Part shown: positions 13,351 through 26,990 of the stretch, in pieces
Position numbering within the stretch: the stretch's first letter is position 1
How the letters are laid out: each line of letters starts with the position of its first letter
Source: Sipunculus nudus
Taxonomy: Eukaryota > Annelida > Sipuncula > Golfingiida > Sipunculidae
Reading direction: 5' to 3'
DNA: 64,000 nucleotides
Assembly (NCBI GenBank): GCA_026874595.1
Contig: CM049310.1
Location: 53,086,558-53,150,557, forward strand
Program-made: the position numbers and the translations under genes
The notes under the pieces: model-generated
What the model was told of the DNA's origin: nothing
Seen by the model: the letters and a program-made list of their open reading frames with translations, nothing else
Databases searched by the model: none

Positions 13351-16300
13351 GTAAATGAAACATATAACTTATCAAATTGCACGAGCTGGTCTGATAACCT
13401 AACGAAACCACTTTGAAATCTTTATTTTTTAAATAAATGCATTTTCAACTTCAGACGTCCACAGTTTATTAATAACAGTTATTGTTACTTTCTGTTGCTC
13501 GTCTTTGAAAACCGTCAACATGTTGGGTCTACACAAGCAAACCTAGTTATCTGTTATATTACAGCGTTTCGGTATAGAAAATATCCCTGAATATGAAACA
13601 TCTTTAGTCATAATGGCAATATGACGTGTTGTTTTCTTGTATATTCTTTTACAGTGAGCATGCCCATGGTGTTTGTGAGCAAACGCTTTAAAAATACGTA
13701 TAATACTGGAATGATAAGCTGTTTTATAATTTTTTCTATCATGCATCCTCGTTCTCTCGTTGATACTGTGACCGAGGGAACTATTACCGAAACACGATGG
13801 TGGTGCATATAATGATTGTATACTTAATGTTTTATGGACACATGTCTATTATTTTTAAATCTTCCTTAGCACATGACGTGGCCTAGTAGCAAAAGGGATA
13901 TCAAAGTCAAATGAAACAAAAGAAAAGGCAATTATAATACATTATTTACTTTACTGTCTTTTTTTTAATTGCACATATATGTGTGATCAGTTTTACAATA
14001 TCTGCCCCAGTTTCCCGAACATAAATGAGGATAAACTTTTTTTTTGCAGAAAAAGTTGTAGCTATAGGGTGATGCAGTCAGGGCCCGAGCCGTGGTTCCC
14101 TTGGAGAATTGCCTGGTGTGTGGGCCTCCCGTGATAAAGCATTGCGTGGACCGGTGACAGACTGTAATAAGCACGCTTGGTCATCTCCGGCAGGACCAGT
14201 TAAGCATAATAGAGCATTTTAACCTGGGTCTGACCTTGAGACGGCCGGGCTGATAGACAGAAGTACTGTCTCTCCGGGTCTCACGAGGAGGCGGGCTGGA
14301 CCACTACTCTGTAACGGCAAGGTGTTGCCACACAGACCAGGCAGGATCACTGGCGCTGTTCTAAAAACACCTTTACTGCCAACACTGAAATAATGAGAAA
14401 CATAACAAACAGATAAGTTCGCTGTAACAGAAAGAATAAATGGAGTACTTAAATATGTAAAAAAAAAACCGAACCAAAAATATATGCTTGGACTTTTAAT
14501 TTTATGTTGAATTTTACAATGACCCTATAGGGGGGATTCTGCCGTTTGCAAACTTTCATTGTAAACAAAACAAACATAGACAAAGTATATACACAAAGAC
14601 ACATGTATGTGCATGCGTTTACATGCACGTGTATGGTTACATTTTTGCAGAAGAAACTGTCTAAAATTTATTTTATTTCCAATAAATGTTACCATTATTA
14701 TTATATTTGTTTTATTTTCGTAGCTTATAAAGCCAAATTATTATTAGATTAATGAAAATTAACCAACAAATATTAAAAGAAACGATTATAATTTGTTCAG
14801 GTATGATTCAAAAGAGGGTTGTTCTGTGGAGCCAATAAAGTTCATTTAACCTGTATGTTCGCCTCTCATATATAATTTGGTGTACACCTAATCATAGTAT
14901 TTATTTTAACTTTTTATCTAAACATATTAGGCTTTACACCTATTTCTGTGATAAAATGGGCGTATAAGCCTCTGGACGCATGACAAAAAGGAAACGTTAT
15001 ACTCATTTTGTATTAATCAATCGAGTAGCGCTCCGGTATTTTCTTTTTGGGTTTGTTGTCTATAACAGAACGTGGGCTTATATTGTCTATAAAACCGATA
15101 GCAATGCACCTGAATAGTTCCTCATTAAATGGAAGGAAAATGAAATTCTAAAATGTCTACTAGAGGTCATACAATATCATCTTGCTTTTTAAACTGTTCT
15201 CTTGGCTGCTAGTGAAGGGAACTTCCCTTTGGGCAAAAACAGAAAACGTCATCCTACACAGAAATACCCTAAGCTTCAGCCAGGTCTTAAAATACACATT
15301 TGGTCGTTGAATGTTCTCCGTAGGAAATTTTAATTTGTCGAGAAGAAGCCAATTTTACCTGTGAGAACAGTCAGCTCGCAGTTAAAGGCAGCCCGCAGCA
15401 ACCAAGATAAATCATTGACCGCCAAATATCGACGCTAACCATTAATACGAGTCTACCGAGAATCTCCGCAGACGCTTCAGTGAGACTCTGGAGGGGACGC
15501 CAGCCTCGGGCGATAGCAGTTCGGTGTCATTTTATCGGTCACTGATGAGACGTAGGGAATCAAACAGTTAATGCTTTCTCTTTGCTGTTACAGGTATTCT
15601 TACAGCCGGAAGCTAGCAGAAATACGCCGCCCCTCGGCCGGTTGATCCCGCAGGGTTTCTACCGTCCCAGGTTTCTCCGTCTGAAGCGATTTTTATCCCT
15701 AACAAACTTACGCCAGTCGTTTTCTGCTGGGCTGAATACACAATGCCGCAACCTGTCCAAATATTAGGGCGTTTTCTAAAATACCCAAATTATAAAGGTT
15801 AAATGTCATAGTTAAATGCTATTTGCATTCCTATGCACATAAAATTCAGCGAATCATTGCATTCCCGTACTAATTACTCCACTTGAAGCACCAAGGTTAA
15901 TAAACGGAGATGCTGACAACTCCTACATTTTAAACTTAGACATTCCTAGGATTTGTTTCTACAAAATCATTTTATCCGGAACACACGCAGAGATTATTCA
16001 TTACCTCAGATAACCTCAGGAATCTTCTGCAAATAAGGTGATTAAAGCCGTTTCCTGGCAGTGGAGATGCAGGAATAGGTCAGTCACAACTGTAACCATG
16101 TTAACTCAAAATTGTAAAAATTAGGAAGAGGCAGCCAATGAAGCAGGCAAGATAGATTAAGACAGATGTACTCGCTTATCGTGTATGTCTTTTTATGTGA
16201 ATGTATCTGTGATGCATCATGACATAATTTATACAATTACGTCATATATTTGTACTTCAGTGTACCTTATTACTGCAGTATATTACACTCCCGCAATATA

Positions 16301-17152
16301 CCCCTACAGTATACCTAAAGTCTACGGTATATAACCTAAAACAGGCTCCTATTCCATGCCTATTTCGACTTCCTGTACATTTTATACCTAAGTGTGATCA
16401 AGCTAGTAATTGCTACTTGATGAACTGTCCCCCTCGATTTTTCAATAAATAGCTATATTTTTCACAGACTAAGCAAACTGTCATATTACTTTAAATAAAC
16501 GCGTCCATCGCCAAACATATGTGAACGTTTTAGGTCCCCCTTACGCCAGCACAAGAAAGGCTAGTTGCATTTAATTCACTTACAAATTGTCTTTAAAGAC
16601 TGTACTTTCTTTTGGTATTGGTCCGGGTCATAACTGTAACGGTTCACCTGCAATGAGCGATTTATCAATTTATTAGTACACTCTCCTCTGTAATCGTACA
16701 TTAAAAAATCAACAATAAAATATTTCAGTTAAGTTTAAAAGATATTCACCACCAAAACTTGTCAGAGATAAAGATCAGCATCATACTCATAAGATGCTAA
16801 TATGTTGCTTAATGACCTGAATAGAATGTAATTACAAGGACAGTAAGATCATTCGGTTTTGGGGATAGGTTTGTGGGTAATGCTGTATTTAATTCCCGAG
16901 TGTAAACACACTTTATGCGTAACAATGGCTCTTTCTAATAGAGGTATTTCCCGATGTCCTCTGACATCAATGTGCCTTCTGTTAGTTTCAGCGTCCAAAA
17001 TGTCTCAAACGTTTTAAGGGGATGAGTTCAGGGATTAAAACTTATGTGAGATATTGCATTTGATGATAGATGAGAGGTGTGGTATACGCTGAAATTACAC
17101 ATTCCGTTCACGAAATCAAGATATACAGATGCCTAATGGTACCATTACTTAC
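13351..17152. other. non-coding stretch with two GC-richer islands
   Basis: Mostly AT-rich and featureless. Two patches stand out by base composition: about 14060-14360 and about 15360-15770. The second contains a 61-codon frame (15582-15767) preceded by TTGCTGTTACAG, an acceptor-like site, but with no recognisable product. Such islands in AT-rich DNA may be regulatory elements or unrecognised exons. Confidence 0.35.
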
Positions 17153-17225
17153 CCTGCATAATTCTTCCCGACCCAATATGCCGGACAACGATTGAGTTTT
17201 TATGGTCACCCTCTTTGTCAGACCT
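17153..17225 (-). CDS. candidate small internal exon, product unknown
   Basis: On the minus strand an acceptor ending GATGCTTCAG and a strong donor GCAGG|GTAAGT enclose 73 bases. Two of the three frames are open across it. The polypyrimidine tract is weak, and no partner exon is identified. The donor match is the main support. Confidence 0.2.
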
Positions 17226-18089
17226 CTGAAGCATCTCCGCGCGAATGGAAGAACCACGTTAATAATCGCGGTAAAATTGTCCACAAATCCTCATATAAGA
17301 CTCCTGGTCAAATATAAACGCTTTAATCTATACCGCCCTCACAACATTCTATGAAGATTTGATTTTTTACGTTAAGGTGCAAATATTTAGTGTGCCTCAT
17401 TATATTAACTTTTTTCTTAAGATGTCATGTTTCTTCATTATTACACGGATAAAAGTGGTTATAGAATAGTAAAAACGTACACCCAGTTTTCATCCCATGT
17501 CTTTAATAAATAACACTCTGCATGAGACCACTAGGAGGCGCCATTTTATGACACTATTTTCCTAATATGAGGTAATCATGCAAGGGAAGCTTAATTTGAT
17601 AACCTTTCCATGAATTTAGAAAATGATTGGTGCTTTTAACATAAAATCTTCTATTAGTTTTTTTTTAATCACAGTTAAAAATTTAAATAAAAAGAAAATG
17701 TCAAACTGGCTTATTTGTAATCTGACCTTACAGTACATACGTCAATAACTAAATTCTGTCTCACCACGTTTGAGTAAGTAAGGCTCTATAATTTGGTTAG
17801 CGAGTGTCTGTTGGGACCTCCTGCCAAATTATCTGCCTCCTTGTCAGACAGTTTCTGCTCACATGCATGTTTCCATATAATAACTGAAGTATGACTGTAC
17901 ATGTTTAAACCAAAATTTCATTTCAAGTTCTTAATTATTTATGCCTAAAAGGTCCCAGGCCCCTGTAGATTTCAGTCCATCTGACGCAAGCGTTCGAAAT
18001 CTGTCTACCCTGAGCGATCCAGCGATATGACGACCAACAGCCATAAAGGTCAGTTTATGTAGATTAACGATAGTATATCTAAATCCTGA
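17226..18089. other. non-coding stretch, nothing recognised
   Basis: AT-rich single-copy DNA without recognisable features. Confidence 0.4.
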
Positions 18090-18450
18090 TTAAACATACG
18101 ATTTTTTTTCACTCATATATTGATTCATGATTTTAACTTATGATTTTTAAAACACTCAAATTTCTAAATCCTAATTTTTACACTCAAATATCTGAATCCT
18201 TATTTTAACCTGATTTTAATACTCAAATATCCAAATACTGATTTACATATATGATTTTAAGAACTCAATTTTCTGAATCCTGATTTTAACACTCAAATAG
18301 CTGAATCCTGATTTTTACCTGATTTTTATATTCAAATATCTGAATACTGATGTTACATATGATTTTTACACACAAATATCTTAATCCTGATTTTAACCGA
18401 TTATTTTAGGTTCAAGTGTCTGAATACTGATTTTATACACACAAAGTGTA
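18090..18450. repeat. degenerate minisatellite
   Basis: About ten diverged repeats of a core like ACTCAAATATCTGAATCCTG followed by ATTTTAAC or a variant. Spacing is roughly 30-60 bases. Divergence between units suggests an old array. Confidence 0.75.
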
Positions 18451-19585
18451 ACCTCTTTCATTCTCAGACAAAATATGACAAAATACGCAAAACCATCCCC
18501 GAACAGACTTTCTTTCTTTCACAGAATTCATTTTTTTTTTTAGTTGTTTGGATTTTGTATGTGATAAACAGTCCATGTGTGTATGTTTAACATAACAAGA
18601 CCATATGATCATTGGTCCATAGCTGCGCATGCGCAATACCTCCCAGACATGGGTAGATGCTCGGAAAAAGAAACACTAGTTTGAAGCTTGAATAAAATAA
18701 TCTTGAATTGTGAAGTTGTGCGGTACGACAAGCGCAGGTGGCGTGCGCGCTATCTGTATATTTAAGGACACTAATCGCGCTTGATCAAAGGTTTCTTCTT
18801 GCATGTATGCAGGACTATAAGCAAACGGTTCAAGAACAAAACTTGGACAGAAACCTTAATATTTTAATGATAGAACACTATATTCATGAACATTTAACAC
18901 AGCTGTTACATTAAAGGTCCCTTTCAGGTAGAAGATCATTTATTTATTTCATCAGAACATCAATAGCTACTCTGGTCTGTTATATTACATATGATCTGAT
19001 TGTCATCATCTGCATCATCTTCATCATCCAATAAAATATCAAAATATCTTCATCTCGGTGTGCTATAGAAAAAAACCGGGGTAAACAGAGAGACAAACTA
19101 AAACTAAAATAGACACGAGTATGTTTCTTTAACCAGTTACACGGGGGAAACATATTTAGCGTCTACCAATTTGCTTCCAAACAATAATTAATTACAGAAG
19201 GCTATCAGCATGAATTATAATACGCCGGGTGCAATAAGGAAAGCAATAAACCGCTCGGGATACACCAATCTAAAGAACATACAGTTCAATTTATAGAGCA
19301 GTCCACGACCTTAAGACCGTCATTTGATGTCGGATTCTTTTAGAGGGCATAACTACGTCTTCATTTAAAGCTATAAAATGAGGCAAGAAATTAAATGCTC
19401 TGCGGTGCTTTTCTCTTAACGACTGCATCAGTTCGTTAATGACTCGTGTACATCATCTGAATTAACTATTCAGTCTTTATAAAGTACAAGGACTATGTTT
19501 CTTTCATATATAATACCAGGTGCAAAAAAGGGCAATTCACTGTCGCCTGAGCCGAAATATATACATTACTCTTCTTTTCTTTCAG
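18451..19585. other. non-coding stretch, nothing recognised
   Basis: AT-rich DNA; a short CATCATCT-type run lies near 19005-19030. No gene or repeat family is recognised. Confidence 0.4.
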
Positions 19586-19725
19586 TAAAACATACCCAAG
19601 CGGCCCCAAACCAAATACGGACCGGAGAATTCCCCTTGACACCAAGACATTTAGCACAAACAAGCATTAATGACATTTTCGGCGCAGAGCAACGTGAACA
19701 TATTTTAACATATTACCGGCAGTGA
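19586..19725 (+). CDS. candidate terminal exon, product unknown
   Basis: A strong acceptor (CTTCTTTTCTTTCAG, ending at 19585) precedes an open frame of about 46 codons that ends at a TGA at 19723-19725. The encoded tail is polar and of balanced composition, with PNQIRTGEFPLTPRHLAQTS and a final EHILTYYRQ. AATAAA-type signals near 20003 and 20029 could end a 3' UTR. No upstream exon is identified and the family is not recognised. Confidence 0.3.
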
Positions 19726-20543
19726 AAATAATCTTGTACATCTAAACTTATTTGTAAACCCCAGCGTATGATAACCTTAAATGTATATGTGTTTTTATAA
19801 ATGGACACTTGTTAAAGAAAACGCCCAAATGCATGTGATTTTTAACTTTGGTGTTGTATCCAATCGTGCAAGCGTTTTTACCGCTGGGCCGAGAAACAGG
19901 TCTTAAATAAGCTCTCAGTTTGGTCTAGTTTATTGAAGTTTAGGGATCATTGAATATTCTACAAATTATTTACGTTGTGTGGTCCTTTTCATGTAAAAAA
20001 TTTAATAAAGGTCTCGATCCTACGGTCTGTAATAAATAATGTATTTTTAGTAAATACTAATGCTTAAATCCCAGACAAAGTTAAATTAATATGTACCGGT
20101 CATAAAATATACTGCAATGTATAGAACTGTCCGTTTTAAGGTGTTAATTTATGGAATGCTCACGGATCAGTATTTGACAGTACCACTTCTATCTCGGCCC
20201 CTACGTGTTTAAGAAAAAGGTTTAAAAATATAAATTATTAATTCAATATTACTCAGTTTCTGTTAACTGCACAATATTTTCCGTTTGCTCTGAATAATAA
20301 ATGCAAAGTAAATAATGATGGGGCATATACCTCCTTAAGGACGAGGCCTTTTAATCAATGGCATTAAATGTATGATTGTTTGTAACATATTACAGGTTTT
20401 GAATCATGTTTCTAAGTGTATTATGTCTAGGTAAATATAATTCAAGTTTTAGGTGGCAGAAAGCACCACCTGTATTTTCATGTAATTGTGTAAGTTTGAG
20501 ATTACACATATTAGATTTGAAAGAAATTAGTTTTGAGAGAGTT
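19726..20543. other. possible 3' UTR then non-coding stretch
   Basis: If the exon before it is real, the first 280 or so bases to the AATAAA near 20003 could be its 3' UTR. A small 6 bp stem (AGGTGG..CCACCT) lies near 20450-20470. Otherwise nothing is recognised. Confidence 0.25.
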
Positions 20544-20573
20544 TTGATTACACAACTACTTGTGTAATCAAAT
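20544..20573. repeat. perfect 13 bp hairpin
   Basis: The arms TTTGATTACACAA and TTGTGTAATCAAA are exact inverted copies around a 4-base loop (CTAC). A related GATTACACA occurs about 45 bases upstream. It may be the remnant of a foldback element or a regulatory palindrome. It shares the GATTAC/GTAATC core with the palindrome at 50799-50823. Confidence 0.85.
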
Positions 20574-23324
20574 ATTTGTACTAAAAACAGATCTATATCC
20601 TTGTATACGAAGAAAGTTTAAATAAATGTAACGCACTTATTCAAGGTCAGGTTTCCTCAATTCCGACCTATACATCAATTCAGTATTAATTTATTAATGT
20701 CAATTTATCATCAACTACGACATGGATTTCCTTTAAATGTGTTGAACTTTTTGTCTCGGAATCGTATCCATTGTTTAAGTCTGATAGATCACAGGCAAAA
20801 ATTATATTGAATTTGGTCTTTGCGTCTTCTATCACTGTCAAAAGCAATGAGAAGCAGCTCAGAAGACACTTATAGTGGGCTTATAAGCCTAACTCGAGTA
20901 ATAATACAAGCCATATCGAAGAATGCATCGATGTTTCAACATGTTGCAATTTTTTGCTATCGCGGTAAACAGTCCATGATCTTAAAGTTGGGCTACAAAT
21001 GATGAATTAATACTAAAGGATTCATATGAATTCAGGACCCAAACTGAAACTCCGTCTCTATGGTAATTTATGCGGTCAGAAATTCCACAAATATGCTGAG
21101 GGATTAACCAATATGCTGAGTTAAAACAGAATATTTCTCTATCATGCTATAGGTGCTGTTAGAAAATATAATATAAACTCCAATAATTGGTCTTGAATAT
21201 GTCTTGATTATGTCAAGTGATTTCGTACTTGAAGGCCATGTAGCGTGAGAAATGACAAAAATATGTGGATCCTCATAGAGTCTTAAAGTGCGTTCCTCAG
21301 TGAAGGATGTAACGGCACTCTGACAGACAGTACGCTGGTCATAGACTCTCTAATGTCAGAGAGCCGAAATGGCGATATACTGTCAACAGCTATGGTGACA
21401 GAAAGGGACAAACAACCATTAAAGTAATGAGCTTGTGTGATCAAACTTTCCAATGTTTATCTGTAACCACAGAAAGTCAGTGGTCTGATAAAAACTCTGA
21501 TGTTCCTAAGCGTGTCATTCAAATAATTCACTAGAAACAACCAAATGACAAATGGGGTTATCTGTAGCCCCAAAGCAGGAATGTATTTCGGAACCCATAT
21601 GTAATCATAGGAATACTCTTACAGTCATTACCAGGTCATCGCCATATCCATCCAATAATCCAGGATTATGTACACGAAAACAAATAACTCCTTTATTTAC
21701 TTCCAAAAATAGTCAGCTGAGACACATATGTGATGGGTTACTTGGAATATTAATGTTGTGTTTCAAACTTTCCAGTTTTAAAACAGCAACAAAGAGTCCA
21801 TCACCAATCAGAAAACCACTGAATACACTCAGCCGAGTGTCATGACTGATGTCTCGGTCGTTTCAACTGTATCATATTATTACACAATTAATGGTAATTA
21901 ATGGTTATTAAGATCATGAATTTCGTAAAAAGCAGAATTCAGATGTTCACTAGAACATGGCTCGGCTACATTACATTTGAAATAAAATGTAAAGAATTCT
22001 AAGAGTAACTCGCATATTCTGTAACGAAATGTTCATGATTGTGATTCATACATCCCAAATGAAAAAAAATAAAGGAGAAAATAAAATGCATAGCATCACT
22101 TCATAAGATTAAGGGATTTAAATTAATAATGAACTAAAACGAATTCGACAAGATTTATACAATATTTATACTATCAGAATATACAACTTTCCAGTAAAGA
22201 GATAAATTACATAATTGAATAACTTAAGATGATTATTTGTATTGAATAATTTTTTCGTTCTCGTGATTTTAAGAAAAGATGTGATGCATTACACCATGCT
22301 GAATGAGTAATACTTAAAACGTAACAGTGATTTGTTAGCTTATCACAATGTAATAATACCGTCATAATATCATAAAACGTCATCCATAGACTTTTTTCTC
22401 CCTATCATTTTCCGATAGATTTGTTTCCCTGCTGATTGATGCATTCCCCGGCGAAAGGGGCTCATTATCAAACGCTACAGCCTGCAGGGCGTATGACTGC
22501 GCATGCGCGCTCTTCGTCGGGTGAAAGACCCCAACCCGCTGCTACGGCCTCAAGACATGGGCTGGGGAAGAGCGTTACACCTATAAACCAGCAAACACCA
22601 CCCAGACCCTGCTTGTCGTGCAGAAGAACCTATCTATAAACTGTGTCTGTGACCAGATTCTCGTCGACTTTCCTTTATGCTATTATAGATACCTAAAGCC
22701 ACCTAAGACCACACGTTACAGTGCTGGTTCCTCGTTTGCGACTGTTCACGGGGTGTCAAAGCCTAACTAATTGTGTGCCTTTGACATATTCTGAGGCACA
22801 TCATGTCAAAACGTACATAAAACAGGAATAACCCTGATCTTGCAAACAGAAAAAGAAGGAAAAGGTCAGAGCCGGAAAGATGGTATGTACGAGGAGACAA
22901 TTTATTTTACAGAATTTTCAAAGCCAGAATAATTTATTTACTATGAGAAATATAATTTAAGGCAAGGAAACTATCTACGGTTTGGAGCATGAATATCATT
23001 CTTTTTATTATAAAAAAATCAGATAAAAACTTTTATTCTGTTAATTAGATCATTTTTCTTGCAACCAGAAAAAAATTAAATATTTTTTTAACGGAGATAC
23101 GTCGACAAATGAAGAAAATTTTCTTATAAAAAATTGATATGTTTTGTCCTTATGAAAATAGGTATATATTATTTACCTTGTACGCTGTCGGTAAATCAAG
23201 AAAATATATTAAGGATTTCTTGTCAACAAAACTTTTTTTTAAAAAGAAAATATTATCTTTTCAAGAAAATTATTTTTAGCTGCGATTATCAACGTTGTTG
23301 AATTTTTAATTATGCATGAAATGT
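20574..23324. other. non-coding stretch, nothing recognised
   Basis: AT-rich DNA. The 97-codon frame at 21552-21845 and the 67-codon GC-richer frame at 22436-22639 have no recognisable domains or paired splice sites. Confidence 0.4.
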
Positions 23325-23545
23325 CAGGATGTAATTTGATCTGATTGAGGGAATGTAAATTAATTAAAAAATAACTAATTATAACATTCTGTAAACACAA
23401 CAAGATTGAAAAATTAAGCCAAAATAATTGATAATTGTGAACAAACGAATGAGTATTTAATTATGTGTGTAGTTAGACCATTTATTTATGTGCATAAAGA
23501 AATAACTTGTGTGTAATTAAATCTTCTAACAGGGCGGTAGCCCTG
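23325..23545. promoter_or_regulatory. TAATTA-rich patch, possible homeodomain-binding region
   Basis: Several TAATTA or TTAATTA cores cluster in about 220 bases, together with TGTAAACA and ATGCATAA-like motifs. Such clusters occur in developmental enhancers, but in AT-rich DNA they also arise by chance. Only the motif density is seen. Confidence 0.2.
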
Positions 23546-25139
23546 CCTGGGCTTTAGTGTATTGATGTTTACTGCTAAAATGCTTAAAATGAAACGTGAT
23601 TCCATGTACTAACAGACGTAACTCAGTTCTAGCTCTTATCACTAAAGCCCTGTAAAGTCCGTAGGGTGAATCCCTGATATTTGCATATCAGGCCGTCTGG
23701 CCTCCTGTGAATGGCACCGTTGCTATGAGGACGCTAACAGCGTCCTATTGGCATTAGACAGCTCAACCCGCTTGGTAACATTCGCACTGAAATCATGCAT
23801 GTTTTCATACATGGTCCATACATGGACCTTCGTGTCCTATGATATATCTCTGCTGTTCGAACATACGGTCCATGGGCCAAATTTAAGTGCATTGTAGACA
23901 ATGTCGCATCGATTTTGTACTGTGTATTTGTTAGTGTTCAAGTTACACATGAAAGTCTTGCCATTGTTAAGTTGCCAACACGCTGAACGTCGTGATCGTT
24001 TCAGCCAACCGGTACACGAATTACAGTTTGCGTTCGTCGCGTGTGGACCTGAATATGTCACGCTGATTGGCTGAGCTAGAGACACATTTTTAAACCGGCC
24101 TGCTTCGATAAACGATGGTCTGATAAACGGTCACACACTGACTCACTGAGGCTGAGGGTTATATATAGTGTTAAAAATCTTGCCGTACTCAAATAGCCGA
24201 GCACCTAAAATATTAAGACTGGAAGCCCACAATAGGCGGTTACTGAATTAACCATGTTGGTTTTGAAAAAGATTCTGGCCAAGACCACTATAATTACTCC
24301 TTACATCACTGGGAAAGACCTTAGTTCAGCGAGGCGGTGGTTTGTGGCGCTGACTGTCCGGAACGGCCCAAGTTTACCAGTCGATGAAATAAGAGGGCCA
24401 GAGAGTAGTTATAGTTATGTAAGTTGCCGCGAGGTAGCAGTACTGACACTAAATGTGACACAGTGAAAGAACGTTTGATTTCTCTGTCAGAGCCATTTCA
24501 TTGACTGGGCCAGTCTAACAGGACGGTTAAGGTAACTTGTTCGAGGGTAATCGATCTTTAATACATTATTCCACAATTACCAATACCAAAATGATATATC
24601 TGCCTGGAAAAAGATGTGGCTTTAATGTTGTTTTAATTTTCGATAAATTCAGATGATTTTGCTTTAAATATACCTTAAAACGATTTTATAATTAAAATAT
24701 ACCTTTTACATTATCATCAGTTGCTTCAAATGACTTTCTTGAAGAGGTTTCTGTCTATCTTTTTCTCTTCAGATGGATAACCTCCCAGTAACGATGTGAT
24801 GTAAACTGAATTACAACATTAAACACGGACAAATGTGGTTTTCAGGAAACAGTAATCTTGTAATCCAAATCAATTTAATATAATTTATTCTTCTGCGGCG
24901 GAGGGATTACTTAATTATAAATACAGTGTATGAATTCACAATTTATGAAGGTTTCTGTGAGAATACAAAGACGTAGATTTAGTCATGTCCAACGTTGAGA
25001 CGCTTCCATACATATCACCAAACTGAATCTCTGTCTTGGTCGGTTCTGTCTGAGCAGTGCGCTGTTAAAACCTCTATAGACAATAAAGGAAGCCTTGGGA
25101 GTATTCGTTACGGTATTGCATGCTTTGTAGGCTTAATAT
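23546..25139. other. GC-balanced non-coding stretch
   Basis: Composition is less AT-rich from about 23540 to 24530. A TATATATA box near 24165 lies about 90 bases upstream of an ATG opening a 70-codon frame (24254-24466). The frame has no recognisable domain and could be chance. Confidence 0.3.
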
Positions 25140-25460
25140 GAAGTGGCCTTCAGGACTGGTCGGTCAATATATTCTGTCATCTGCAGGCTGCGGATACAAT
25201 CATGATGTTATCTGCGGCTTGACCTGCCCCGTGGTCATGAATATTAGATGAAAGATTCTTGAATCGTCAATTAGGCCCATGTTACCAAATGACCAGCGAG
25301 ACGGCCGCTTAACGCTCCCCTCGACAGGACCACACATAAATGATGTATTATTGCCAGCCCATCAGGGATATCCAATGATCTCTTTTGCAAAGGAATCATT
25401 CTGACGGGTTAAATACTGCCGGATGAGATGTCAAGATCGTATCCTGTTGTATGTTGCGCC
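25140..25460. promoter_or_regulatory. candidate conserved non-coding element
   Basis: A GC-balanced patch rich in developmental-type motifs: ATGAATAT (POU-like), CAATTA and ATAAATGATGTATTATTG (Hox/Pbx-like). There is no coding potential. The enhancer reading is inference from motifs only. Confidence 0.2.
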
Positions 25461-26639
25461 CCTGCTACAGATAAAGCTCTGTCTCATCTTCCCCTAAGCT
25501 TAAATAAACTCTATCTGGTATGCGAAAGGAATGTAAATTCGTTCAGAACAACAATGTTTATATGTTCTTAACAAATTACTGAACGAAAAAGTATAAATTT
25601 CATGTAACATAAATGATACGTAGGTTGGATTCCTCATCCTCCTGTACTGGCATTGAATACTTGCTACAGTTCACTGCATCTTGTTGGTCATGTTGCCTTT
25701 GAAGTTGGTAAACGTTTCATAATTCGACGTTGCAGGGTTTAGAACACCTACAATATAAAAGTCTTAGATCGGGGACGGGTCCAGGATTTCGGAAAGGGGG
25801 GTCTGGGTGGGGGGCTTATACCATAAAACGGGTTTAGACTTAAACATCCTGGAAGAAAAAACCCTTTGATCTGCCCCTTCAGATAAGATGTCAGTTAAAG
25901 TTGTACAAGACTAAACAAATAAGAAGAGACTCATGAAATTAGGTGAGCACACCGGTCAACTTGACAACTTCTTGAGTATAGCCAACGCAGTCGACCTTCA
26001 TACAAATCATGAACCTTTTCATCCTTTCTATTAATGGAATATAATATAATTTTATATTTTCAAAGTTATTTGACATTTTTTCATCGTCATGTTGCGTCTT
26101 TGACTTAGCATTCAGTATACTTTTACTAGTATATACATTTTAATATAATATTCTCCATGGCTACAGGCTCGCCAACATTTCGCCAAATTTCATCATTTGT
26201 CAATTTCGAAGACAATTTTATCAATTAAAAAGGAATAATAATCGATGTAGCAAAAGAATCGGGTTGAAAGTGAAACTTAGTTTTAAAATGTATTAGTTTC
26301 TGTCCATGACAATAATATTATATCCGCAATTTACTGAAGCTCTGAAACGTTTCCTTTACACATTATATAAATGACTTAAAAAATCAAAGAAATTCATATT
26401 TTTCCCATTATTGATATGTGCGAATGCTTTCAAGCCCGAGCACTTCAGTTTGTTAATGTCTAAGAAAGAAGTGTACATAAACAAAATATAATTCAATATA
26501 TACATTAAAGGCAAAGTGTTTTTAATATAATTCAGGCGTTCAAAGAGAATTTGTATATTATTCATCGGGTATTCGGGCTGTGTCTATATTTTAGTTTGAT
26601 CTTGCAAGCCTTTGGTCTGAGGTCGTGTTTGTTACACTA
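25461..26639. other. non-coding stretch with a G-rich repeat-end-like patch
   Basis: Around 25770-25815 the sequence GGGTCCAGGATTTCGGAAAG runs into G tracts. This style resembles the CAGTGGCGAATCAGGAAATT-G tract at 40706-40751 and could be a decayed transposon end. Nothing else is recognised. Confidence 0.3.
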
Positions 26640-26990
26640 AGAGGTTCGAAACATCGCTCCCCAGGCTGATTTCTCAGGGGACTCGGGCTATCGTAATATG
26701 TCGACAAACAAAGTGTCCCCATGTCTAACGGTTACACATTGAAGCTCCTTGTGAAATACCAGCTCGTTATAAAGGCATCCTTTGTATACTTTTGGCCGTC
26801 CTTTAGGGCTGTCGTGTATGTCTCCGGCTGAATGATAGATGATAGCGGGTTAGCGTTACACGCAGATTACACACATGAGGGCCATATTAGGCGCATGTTA
26901 TCCGCGGACACAAGTTTTTATTTGTCCCTGTTAAGATTCGATCGAATAATCTGGAAATAAAAGAGAAAAAAGGATGAAGGTGAAACGTGC
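26640..26990. promoter_or_regulatory. candidate regulatory patch with a CArG box
   Basis: An exact SRF-type CArG box, CCATATTAGG, lies at 26882-26891 in a GC-balanced stretch with no coding potential. Function is inferred from the motif alone. Confidence 0.25.
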
